Assembly: GCA_001953115.1 (NCBI GenBank)
Contig: LSSL01001312.1
Location: forward strand, 1,842-12,061
Source: Smittium mucronatum
Taxonomy: Eukaryota; Kickxellomycota; Harpellomycetes; Harpellales; Legeriomycetaceae
Length of the DNA: 10,220 nt
Direction: 5' to 3'
A program made the translations under genes and the position numbers. The notes below the pieces were generated by a model that saw only the letters and a program-made list of their open reading frames with translations, was not told where the DNA came from and did no database searches. This document shows, in pieces, positions 1 through 7,722 of this stretch; positions within the stretch are counted from its first letter, which is position 1; the number at the start of each line of letters is the position of its first letter.

Positions 1-85
1 AATAAATATAAAAGACAGGTCTACTTTAGACGCTTATTACAACATCTATTACTGTTGGAGATACTTTAACTTATGATCATTTTGT

Positions 86-99
86 ACCCCCTCCCCTCC
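86..99. repeat. C-rich 14-mer, copy 1
   Basis: ACCCCCTCCCCTCC, identical to the copy at 437-450. Read on the minus strand it contains two overlapping AGGGG pentamers, the core of the fungal stress-response element bound by Msn2/4-type zinc fingers in yeast. Whether this organism uses that element is unknown. Confidence 0.5.
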
Positions 100-159
100 A
101 AAGAGCTATTCTGGCCGCTCATATTGGGCTTTATCTAGAAAAGACTTACTAATACTTAC

Positions 160-303
160 CGAAAATTTGTATTTTGATTGAAAAAGAACCCAATGGTATT
201 CAAATACTCTATCCTTTTTTTTGGAAACTAAAAATATGCGTTGAATTTTTTCTGGCTTCCTTTTTTTTTTGTATCCCGGAATTCCATCGTACAATAACTT
301 CAT
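160..303 (-). CDS. Possible first exon of an unrecognised gene running off the left edge
   Basis: From an ATG at 303 the minus strand encodes 48 Lys/Arg- and aromatic-rich codons and then meets a perfect donor, GTAAGTAT, starting at 159. A second GTAAGT starts at 149. Without splicing the frame continues to a stop at 106-108, giving 65 residues. The peptide (MKLLYDGIPGYKKKRKPEK...) is not low-complexity throughout, which is unusual for chance frames in this DNA. I recognise no family. No acceptor and downstream exon could be fixed in the remaining 105 bases, so this may equally be a chance frame. Confidence 0.2.
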
Positions 304-359
304 TAAAAATTATACTATAAAAGTATCAAAAAAAGAAGGAATAACGAAAAGACTATTAA

Positions 360-800
360 CTTAATTATAACAAGCTCCTCCGCCGGACTATCTACTGCAT
401 AGCTACGGGAAAAAAGTGCAATATACCAGCCGAAAGACCCCCTCCCCTCCCTGTTATTGGTTCAAGTAGGCTGGATGACAGGTTACATGTATTCATGAAC
501 TAGTCTCATTTACAACAAACAAAAGTAAATCGGAAGGATTGAAAAACTAGTCAGAAACTACTTCTAACAGAGTTAATAAAATTCTGATTCTACATAAAAG
601 TGGTTTTGGTCGATTTGGCCTTCCTACAAATATCTGCTCGGCGCTGAGATCCACCTGACTGCCTAAAGTAAGGCTTGTGCACAGAAAATACCCCAGATTG
701 TGCTGAAAGGCTCAGCTCCTCCTGTTTTGAGGTGTTTTTTCTCTGGAATCACTTCCCTTCGAATGCTGCGCGCTGCCTCCACTACTGCTAACTAAGAATA
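360..800. other. GC-richer island without a recognisable gene
   Basis: The stretch, especially 600-790, is clearly richer in G and C than its flanks. On the minus strand two overlapping frames stay open: 748-590 (52 codons, basic, Ser/Gln-rich, ending KSTKTTFM) and 711-547 (54 codons). A third frame is open over about 795-663. The 748-590 frame could begin after a TTCCAG acceptor ending at 743. No frame stands out and none matches a family I know. Small hairpins occur, for example GCTGA/TCAGC at 702-716 and GCCT/AGGC at 661-674. It could be a last exon, a decayed repeat or a non-coding RNA gene; nothing here decides between them. Confidence 0.3.
437..450. repeat. C-rich 14-mer, copy 2
   Basis: Exact second copy of the 14-mer at 86-99, about 350 bp away. 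The flanks of the two copies are not alike, so this looks like a shared site or independent C-rich tract and not a piece of a longer duplication. Confidence 0.5.
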
Positions 801-1427
801 GTACAAAATTGTGTGAAATTTTACTATAGTGCAATTCGAAAAGTAAATAAATTAATACCCTAAACCAAGTCTAGTTATTTCACTCTTAGGAGCTGGGTTT
901 TTTTTATATCAAAAGTAGTAAAAGGGTTGTAATTTCAATAGACTATTTTGGATGTTGGATCATTCGAAGTTCAGCCATTCGGACTTTATGTCTATCGCTC
1001 TAGAATTTATATTTTGAATAAATTGTATTGCTATTTTAAAAAATATTAGCAATAGTAAGCAGTTTAAAAGCTCAAAATAAGCATCTCCCTATAAAAGTTC
1101 TGTATAAGAATAGCTAGACGATAATAATTGTAGAAACCCCATTCAGTTTTTTTTTTTTGCTTTTTATCAACTCCATAAATTTATTACCCATGCGTTATTC
1201 AGCATTGTAATAGACTTTAGTAGTATCATTTTTTAAGTAAATAATTTAGAAAGCCCTTTTTGTAATCAATACTCGGCGTCTTTACAATATCTGGTTATAT
1301 TTTCACATTTTTTTTTTGTTAAATCGATTAATGGATCAACAGTAGCGATATATTTCAATGGGTGGCTCCAGAGAGAAAACCCTCACCTTTTATTCCAAAT
1401 ATAAATTTGATCACCCCTCAATATTTA

Positions 1428-1468
1428 ACCCTTTTGTTGTTTCCGCATTTAAATACAACTAAAAGGGT
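1428..1468. repeat. Inverted repeat with 13-bp stem
   Basis: The left arm ACCCTTTTGTTGT (1428-1440) pairs with ACAACTAAAAGGGT (1455-1468) apart from one bulged T at 1460, leaving a 14-nt loop. Two further arm pairs surround or interleave with it: TTTGATC 1406-1412 with GATCAAA 1480-1486, and TTCCGCA 1441-1447 with TGCGGAA 1493-1499. The pairs cannot all form at once in one strand. It could be a cruciform-prone site or the remnant of a small palindromic element. Confidence 0.6.
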
Positions 1469-1739
1469 GTCTTAGTTTGGATCAAATCAAACTGCGGAAG
1501 CTGGTTAAAAAGATCTATTTTTGCCTTTGATACGCATAGATTTTCACGACAAAAAAACAAAAATGAAAATAAAAATATTAGAAAAAATATTATTCGTTTA
1601 CAATAAAAACTACTGTTTGTAATAAAGTGGTTTTTCTTTAGAATAAATACTAGGCAAAAAACACCCCTTTGTGCAATACTAAATATCAAATAGAAATTAA
1701 ATCGAATAACGTAAATCGTTCGAACTAGTATTAAAGAAG

Positions 1740-1745
1740 TTTATT
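1740..1745 (-). terminator. Possible polyadenylation signal for the surface glycoprotein gene
   Basis: The minus strand reads AATAAA about 200 nt downstream of the stop codon of the 864-residue gene. In such AT-rich DNA this hexamer is expected by chance fairly often, so the call rests only on position and orientation. Confidence 0.25.
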
Positions 1746-1943
1746 ATACGGCTTGAAATTAACCCGGGAATTCTTTCTAAACTCGGAAGATTTTAAGAGT
1801 TCTTGATACTAAGAAAATGTATATTTTTTAGTAATTTAAGCGATATGGTGGATCAAAGGTACGATTTTAAAGCATAAGCCTGAGCATCGACCTTTTTCTG
1901 GTCTCAGAGAAGATATTTTTATAATATTATATTTATCATCAAC

Positions 1944-4538
1944 TTAGAATATCAAATAATAACTCCCAGAAGTCTCTATTCTCTCTGTAGTTACTGTAGA
2001 TAAAGTGTTTTCCCTTTTTTGGAAATTACTAGAATCCGAAGATTTTAACCTCAGTGCGGCACCTATGGCTTGAGTTATTTCGAAAAAATTTATATTCAAT
2101 GGTGGCGCACTAATACCCACCTCCCTATTTTTTCCTGAGTCATTATTAATTGTTTGAACTGCCAAAGAAGTCTTAGTCGATGTTTTATCGCTTTTGGATG
2201 CAGACTGTTCAGTATTTTTTTGATTCGTTTGCCCAGAACTCTGGACTGAACTGTTTGTGGCTGTTTTTAAATTAATACTGATCTCAGATGCTCCAGTGAT
2301 TTCTACTGAAATTTTGGGTTCGGAAGTATTGGTTGTTGTGGCTGAAACAGATACCGTGTTGGTCAGAGTAATTGCTCTAGGGGTGATAGAAGATTTCTCG
2401 GATTTATCTGTTGTAAGCTGACTACCTGAAATTGATAAAATAACGCTAGACGTCGATACTTGGTTTCCACTTTCTGCACTAAATGAATTCAATGAATCAT
2501 CTGTTATCTGTAATTCTTGGGCTGGTGTTTTAAAAAATGGAGTTGAACTTCTAGCAGCCTTTTTTGATGTCTTGGGTTTTTGAGGATTTTCGGTAGAAGA
2601 GGTCGCCATAATATCTATAGAGTGGAATTGAAAAGTGCTTGCTCTGTTGGCAAATGTGTCAGATTGGGATATTTTCTCTGAATTTTCTGAACTGCTATTG
2701 GTAGCAATAGCATTTTCTAAAACACTAAACTCGCTTTTCGAAGCGTCTGGACAATTTTCCGAAGAACACACGAATTTAGATTGACCCAATTGTAAATTTG
2801 ACGATGATATGCTTATAATCGAGGTTCTAGACTCAAAACCGAAATTTCTCCTCGCAGAAGTAATTTTCAGTTGGCACCTTGAGTCATATAGACCTCCAAC
2901 GCCTGCGAAAATATATCTATTGTTAAATTGTATAAAGATTTGGCATCCTGAATTAGGGGATGTGTTATTCCCCTCTATTAGACTGGATATCGTATTGTTT
3001 TGATCCAAAGATTCGGCAGTGTTGTTTGGTGATAGCACAGAAAACATTTCGAAATCTGGTTTGAACCCATCTTGATCTTCCAAAACGAATGTCAATATTC
3101 CATTCTGATCGGGATTAAGAAGGGTGGAATCGAATATTAAGGTGAATTTACTCCCATAACATGGATTAAGATATTTCAAATGTTGAGATAGATTTCCATC
3201 TTTAAATGGGGCAGCATCATACACTGAATCTTCACAAAAAAATCTATCCAAATAATCTGGCCCAACCTGAAGAACCATAAATTGATCCAGCTCTGCATTC
3301 AACATATTTCCATTCCTTTCCATTTGATCTTGAGTTAAGGTTTGACCCTGTGCAAACAAATTAGTCAATTCGTTATCATTGTTTAATTGTTCAGGCGAAC
3401 ATATAGTTGAGTGACATATCGAAAATCCGGCCTGTATTGCTGTATTTTCGGTGTATATTTTTATATTTGTCGACAATGCCTGCGTCAATATAGATGGAAA
3501 ATGTATAGCCTCGATAACACTTGGTCCGGAAATAGGATTTCCAATTCCACATCTAACTAAACCCTTTAATACCTGAATGTAAACAAATTCCGAATCGAAT
3601 AAGCTAGAATTGTAATAAACTGTACAATTTTCCTGCACATTTTCTAGTTTAAAATGTACTTTTTGGCCACCTAGAAGGCCAGAATCTTCAATACCAATCG
3701 AAGAGTTCTGAGGTTGCTCAAGCTTAAATATACCAGAATAGTTATTCTCTTGACAGTTTATTTCGTATTCCAAATATTCTATCCTACCTACGGTGTTATC
3801 CAATACTTGTATTTGGCTTTCACAAAAAGATTTTGGAAGAAAGTCTACAAATCTCAGCTTTCTATCCATATACTCAGTAATTGATGTTTTATTATACTCC
3901 AAACTCGCCTTACTGCCGGTACCTCTGAAGTCATTAGCTATTAATCTCCCTTTTGATCCTAGTTTACCAAAATTTGATGCTGACGAATCGCCTGTTTGGG
4001 CAGTGGAGTTGATTTTAGTTAAACATATAGAATCTGATGGACCCAAAACCCCAGATGTAATACCTACAACCATATTGTAATTTTTATTTCCGTCCTTAAG
4101 GTTCCTTGTAATATTTTTATTAGATCCGATATCAAACATTAGGCTGTTGTTTATACCGATAGTTGAATTATAATATTCTGTAGATACCGAACCCAGACGC
4201 TCATCTACTCTTCCCCCGTATCCGCAAACAAGCTTCCTATCAGGTGCAGAATATCTGTAAAAAACATTGTAATTATCTGGCTGAAAGAAGGTTACTCTAC
4301 ACATTCTTGGGCCATATTCAGCAATGTTCTGATAGAAGATTAGGTAAGATGGAGTATCTGTTGTGGAGTATCTTACAGTTGTTAAAGTTCCTGTGTCATT
4401 ACATTTCAATGTTTCGATCACTTTAAGCTCCTTTAGATCATCAAATTTGAGGTTTTTTTGTGATTTGGTTAATTTGATAGTAAAAGATAGTATTAAAAAT
4501 ATACTTTTAATCACGCACACAGCCATTCTGTATATCAT
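1944..4538 (-). CDS. Secreted cysteine-rich glycoprotein with three-module ectodomain and Ser/Thr-rich stalk, 864 aa
   Basis: I do not recognise the family. A single open frame of 864 codons needs no intron. Residues 1-26 form a signal peptide (hydrophobic core about 9-21). Residues 27-600 hold 16 cysteines and most of nearly twenty N-x-S/T sequons. The cysteines fall into three similar sets: C46, C80, C105, C172; then C239, C262, C305, C330, C375, C380; then C435, C460, C532, C555, C591, C596. C80-C105 and C305-C330 are both C-x24-C followed by G-x-G. Residues 600-810 are Ser/Thr/Asn-rich low complexity, typical of a glycosylated cell-wall stalk. No transmembrane helix or clear GPI signal is seen near the C-terminus. 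The first ATG (A at -3) is chosen; a second ATG four codons later gives an equally good signal peptide. It follows the PAQR gene on the same strand. A surface or wall role is inferred from composition only. Confidence 0.85.
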   Translation of the reverse strand: MIYRMAVCVIKSIFLILSFTIKLTKSQKNLKFDDLKELKVIETLKCNDTGTLTTVRYSTTDTPSYLIFYQNIAEYGPRMCRVTFFQPDNYNVFYRYSAPDRKLVCGYGGRVDERLGSVSTEYYNSTIGINNSLMFDIGSNKNITRNLKDGNKNYNMVVGITSGVLGPSDSICLTKINSTAQTGDSSASNFGKLGSKGRLIANDFRGTGSKASLEYNKTSITEYMDRKLRFVDFLPKSFCESQIQVLDNTVGRIEYLEYEINCQENNYSGIFKLEQPQNSSIGIEDSGLLGGQKVHFKLENVQENCTVYYNSSLFDSEFVYIQVLKGLVRCGIGNPISGPSVIEAIHFPSILTQALSTNIKIYTENTAIQAGFSICHSTICSPEQLNNDNELTNLFAQGQTLTQDQMERNGNMLNAELDQFMVLQVGPDYLDRFFCEDSVYDAAPFKDGNLSQHLKYLNPCYGSKFTLIFDSTLLNPDQNGILTFVLEDQDGFKPDFEMFSVLSPNNTAESLDQNNTISSLIEGNNTSPNSGCQIFIQFNNRYIFAGVGGLYDSRCQLKITSARRNFGFESRTSIISISSSNLQLGQSKFVCSSENCPDASKSEFSVLENAIATNSSSENSEKISQSDTFANRASTFQFHSIDIMATSSTENPQKPKTSKKAARSSTPFFKTPAQELQITDDSLNSFSAESGNQVSTSSVILSISGSQLTTDKSEKSSITPRAITLTNTVSVSATTTNTSEPKISVEITGASEISINLKTATNSSVQSSGQTNQKNTEQSASKSDKTSTKTSLAVQTINNDSGKNREVGISAPPLNINFFEITQAIGAALRLKSSDSSNFQKRENTLSTVTTERIETSGSYYLIF

Positions 4539-5188
4539 TTTGGTTGAGATTCCGAGAATTCACTTATAATGAAAAGTATCCCTCTGGTAATCTTATTTAA
4601 AAAAATGGAAAAAAAGATAGATCAAAATCAGAGATTAAATTAATACGAGTAAAACCAAGCCAGCTGGGATTTCGCCTTCATATCTTTTACAAAGAGTAAA
4701 TAATAGAACCCAAAATCATTTTCAAGGTTGGAAAAATTTCAGCGAATATGTTTTATATGTCATAAAAATCAACAGGATGTGGCCAATAATTTCCATCTCT
4801 TTGAAACTTAAAACCTAGATTCACATCAAAGAAAGTATCCAGTACTGATATCAGACAACCATGAAAAATCCAATACCTGGTATCAAACCCGAGGGTATTA
4901 TGCTATTTTTATAATACATGTCTCTACTCCTCGATTAAGAAAAAATACAAGAATATCTATTGGGCAAGGTATTTTTATAATTTGTGGGGTGCAGACAACT
5001 AAAAAAATAAATGGATCACAGTATCTCATAATAAAATCACTAATATTAAATTCAAGTATATCTAAAATGGGATGAAAGAAAATTACAATACAAACAAAGG
5101 TGGGCAGGAAAATTTCCTAATGAGAAATATTGACAGAGCTATAGAACTTATTAACAGTAGTCTTGCTTTGACTTTAGCTAGTAAAATA
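4539..5188. other. Intergenic region between the PAQR gene and the surface glycoprotein gene
   Basis: This 650-bp gap lies between two minus-strand genes, so it should hold the 3' UTR of the PAQR gene and the promoter and 5' UTR of the glycoprotein gene. It is AT-rich with no open frame of note on either strand. Minus-strand TTATAAGT (near 4565) and TTTAAATAAG (near 4600) could serve as AT-rich promoter elements. Neither is distinctive enough here to call. Confidence 0.5.
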
Positions 5189-6639
5189 TTAGACTTTTTG
5201 GGAACGGAGAACCTTGAAAACTAAATTCTCGTGTATGAAGTTATCATTAAATGCTGAGACTAAGCCTGTGTAATACAGAAAGGAGGCGAAAACGACAGAT
5301 ATGTGAAAGATCTGATGTGAGCTCATCTAAATAAAGATTACATCTATTAGTAATACTTTACCTAAATTTAGTATCTTAGACGAATAAATGGTAAAAATAT
5401 GATGAAATTGATTAAATACATAATGGTCGAATTTTCCAGGAAACATCCTCTCGGGTAGTCTTGTGGAGTGAATGAAAACACCAAATATGTATATGGCTAA
5501 TGAATTAAAGAGTCTTTTCATGATGATACTATCCATACAATAGTCGTACTAAAAAACGCATATAATTATTAAATGCAATTAAGAGAAAAAAATTTGTACT
5601 GTTATTGCTTACTCCATATAGATAAAACGTATGCAGAATTGGTAAAATTCCAGAAATTGCTAAACATATGAAAACCTTCACCCTCAAAATTCGATTAGAT
5701 GACGATGAAAAGTGGTCATAAGTAAAAACCACGATCTAATAAAAGAATTCAGTAAGGATAAGCCAAAAACAAATTAAATTAAAGATCGATAAATTACCGC
5801 CACTATTGATACAGCCGATATGATGAGGAAATATATATAAAACATAATCTTGTAGAAATAAAAACCTATATTGAATTCACAAAAAAAAAACGGATATATG
5901 TAGATTTTGCTCTTTTAAAAACTTCTCCACTATAGAAATAAAATGAATAGTTAAATTACCATAGTATACCCCTGTAAGGAAAGTCCCACTAAATAATTTT
6001 TTTGAAAAAAAAGTTAATATTCTGACAAAGCTAAGAGATTGAATCACAACTTACAATATTAAAAGAAGAATTCCTACGAAATCCAATTTTAGCCAGCACG
6101 CTGAATGCTAAAAAGAAACGAGTGTTAATGTTTTAAATTTGGGGGAATAAATGAAATCCAGAAATAGTTCCTACATCTTTCGAGTGGCAATTAAATGTAT
6201 GATATAAGGTTGAAAATAGCATACAGAGTGAAGCACAGATACTGTAGAAGGTTATTATAAAAAATTCGTTTTTTTTAACTTCCCAAATGCTTTCAAAGTT
6301 GTAAAAAGCAATCTGGTAATTTCTCATTGATGCAAGAATAAAGAGAATAGAGCCAAAAAGATGAGATAGTATGTTGACAGTTTCGTTATGTAATTCAAAC
6401 ATAGATCTTATACATTTTATGTAGTTGTTTGTGAGGCCCCTATAGCCTGAATGTATGAATTTCTCCCGCTGCCATTCCAAAACTTGATCTTGATTAAAAA
6501 ATTTAATAGGCTCATTTTTTGGTGTTGAGATTTTGCTGGAATTTCTTTTTCTGTAGATTCCAGGGGATTTCACCCCAAATAAAAAAAGATACCTAAATCG
6601 AAACAATTTCGAAAGAATTCGAAATAGCTTTGGTGCCAT
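5189..6639 (-). CDS. PAQR / adiponectin receptor / Izh family seven-helix membrane protein, 7 exons, 334 aa
   Basis: Exons on the minus strand, read 5' to 3': 6639-6175, 6107-6055, 5988-5960, 5865-5798, 5735-5613, 5548-5420, 5326-5189. They total 1005 nt with stop. All six introns are GT-AG and every phase joins. Family signatures in order: HNETVN with SH at residues 84-93; YHTFNCHS at 146-153; KLDF at 162-165; SGILPILH at 232-239; RLPERMFPGKFD at 276-287; SHQIFH at 292-297. By analogy with human AdipoR1, the zinc ligands would be His147, His293 and His297, with Asp164 close by. The CHS-to-KLD and GKFD-to-SHQ spacings match the human protein. Members are membrane proteins with a cytosolic N-terminus, linked to ceramidase activity, lipid and zinc homeostasis. 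The first ATG has A at -3 and G at +4. The N-terminus (residues 1-45) is basic and variable. Family call firm; exon edges inferred from homology and splice consensus. Confidence 0.93.
5327..6174 (-). other. Six short spliceosomal introns of the PAQR gene
   Basis: Introns on the minus strand: 6174-6108 (67 nt), 6054-5989 (66), 5959-5866 (94), 5797-5736 (62), 5612-5549 (64), 5419-5327 (93). Donors are GTAGGA, GTAAGT, GTAATT, GTAATT, GTAAGC and GTATTT. Acceptors are TAG throughout, preceded by T-rich tracts. The third intron has a run of ten T followed by 13 nt and then TAG. TTAAC, a plausible branch-point core, occurs in the first two. Splicing restores one reading frame whose length between conserved motifs matches the family, which is the main support. 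The third exon is only 29 nt long, so automated predictors could easily miss it. Confidence 0.85.
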
Positions 6640-7190
6640 TGTGAGAGTATTTATGAAAATATGGGTATTGTATGTCGTTATTCAAAAAATAAATGTTTTT
6701 ACGTATGCTAAATGAAGCGTGAATAATGAAATGCCGATGAAATGCCTAAATCGGTTATGTGAAGTGGTAGAATGCTAAATTGAAAAAATGAACACGAAAT
6801 TTAAGAATAAACTCGTTGAAAAAATAAATGCAGAAGGGAAGAGACCTATAAAGAACATGTATCTTAAGTCACGGTGGCCTCAGCCTTCTTCACCATTAAA
6901 TTCGCTGGACTCTTTGTAGCAAAATTAAAGTTTTATTAAGCTGTGAAACGAAGATCGCTGATTCGCATAAATATTTTGTTAAACCGAACATATTACAAAT
7001 CAATTTTGCAAAGCTCAATTGGTAACATTTTATAGAATCATGAAAAACTGATTAACAATCGCAGCTATTAACAAAACCCAATTGCGAACAATCGATTTAT
7101 TTATAGATTCTTCTCCACTTTCCTAAAAATAGACTCGTCTATTGAAAACGCCTTGATCATCTAGAATTCAGGCATCAATTCAACTGTTTT

Positions 7191-7220
7191 TATCATCAAC
7201 AACTGTGATTTGATGATATG
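7191..7220. repeat. Short perfect hairpin
   Basis: TATCATCAA and TTGATGATA form a perfect 9-bp inverted repeat around a loop of about 10-12 nt. It contains TGATGA, but no D box lies at the distance needed for a box C/D snoRNA. Confidence 0.5.
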
Positions 7221-7246
7221 GAATTATCATAACCTGAGCCACAAAG

Positions 7247-7261
7247 CTCCCCCCCCCTCCC
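7247..7261. repeat. Homopolymeric C tract
   Basis: CTCCCCCCCCCTCCC; on the minus strand this is a G tract with one A on each side. It resembles, but does not match exactly, the C-rich 14-mers at 86 and 437. It could form a G-quadruplex or simply be a slippage-prone tract. Confidence 0.5.
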
Positions 7262-7414
7262 GCATTCTACCCATATCAAATCAATATCTTGGAAATTTTA
7301 AATCTACAAAATGTAATTTAATCTTTTTAGACCAATTATTTTCTGATAATTAGAAATGACCTTTACGCCTTTTCAAACCCGTAAGAAAAGCTACAAAAAT
7401 AAGTAATTCTCTGA

Positions 7415-7722
7415 ATCATCAACTCAGTGCAAGTAAACATCAATCAGAATACCCAAATTCTGGCCAATGAACGGATTGCTCATCCCAAACCTTTGACCAA
7501 TGCTCAATTCAAAGTGTGAGATTATCCTGTGGTCTTGCAGCCTAGCTCTTTCAATGATCAAGTTTATTTGGATAATCCACATGTGATAATTAACTATGCT
7601 TTATTTTTCTCTGCCCCTTTATGCTCATGACGCTCTACATTTTCCGATTTGCCACATTTGAAGGGGTGAATCTTGTTATCAGTTAACCCTTTCAGGACTA
7701 AGGCATAAACTTGGTTAGCATT
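7415..7722 (-). other. Possible degraded coding sequence or repeat with open frames on both strands
   Basis: This segment is less AT-rich than its surroundings and has protein-like frames. On the minus strand, 7722-7594 is open for 42 codons (contains HPFKCGKSENVERHEHKG) and 7582-7424 for 52 codons from an ATG (contains LQDHRIISHFELSIGQ and FGMSNPFIGQNLGI). The two lie in different frames. On the plus strand, 7415-7669 is one frame broken only by TGA codons at 7517, 7628 and 7667. I recognise no family and cannot tell which strand, if any, is coding. A decayed transposon or repeat, or a chance result of the raised GC, are the main explanations. Confidence 0.25.

Larger units (their letters stand above)
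801..1943. other. Non-coding AT-rich stretch downstream of the glycoprotein gene
   Basis: I see no convincing exon here. Poly-T runs are frequent. A 76-codon minus-strand frame at 1459-1689 is a low-complexity Phe/Ile/Lys product of T-rich DNA. The part next to 1944 should carry the 3' UTR of the glycoprotein gene. It includes a small interrupted hairpin at about 1878-1907 (CTGA ... GACC-loop-GGTC ... TCAG). An inverted-repeat cluster lies at 1406-1499. Confidence 0.5.
6640..7414. other. Upstream region of the PAQR gene, no gene seen
   Basis: The part next to 6639 should contain the PAQR promoter and 5' UTR. No clear TATA box stands out from the AT-rich background. A short minus-strand frame near 6870-6910 (MVKKAEATVT, then stop) is too small to call. 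A C-tract with long runs (7247-7261) and a 9-bp hairpin at about 7191-7220 are the only other distinct features. Confidence 0.45.

Noticed and set aside
151..160. ATACTTACC on the plus strand, like the 5' end of U1 snRNA
   Set aside because: The downstream sequence has no U1 stem-loops or convincing Sm site. It is better read as a minus-strand splice donor, GTAAGTAT.
465..480. GGTTCAAGTAGG as a tRNA B box
   Set aside because: No A box, cloverleaf or acceptor stem could be built around it.
1459..1689. 76-codon minus-strand frame
   Set aside because: Low-complexity product of T-rich sequence. It overlaps part of the inverted-repeat cluster and has no recognisable domain.
2809..4569. Several plus-strand frames of 60-95 codons
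   Set aside because: Antisense shadows of the long minus-strand glycoprotein gene.
6870..6910. Short minus-strand peptide MVKKAEATVT
   Set aside because: Ten codons only, with no known micro-protein match and no splice evidence.
7191..7240. Box C/D snoRNA from TGATGA and CTGA
   Set aside because: The two boxes are only about 20 nt apart and the flanks do not form the terminal stem.
7683..7710. TTAACCCTTTCAGG as a piggyBac-like terminal repeat next to a TTAA target
   Set aside because: No matching inverted end was found in the window and no transposase is nearby; one short end is not evidence.
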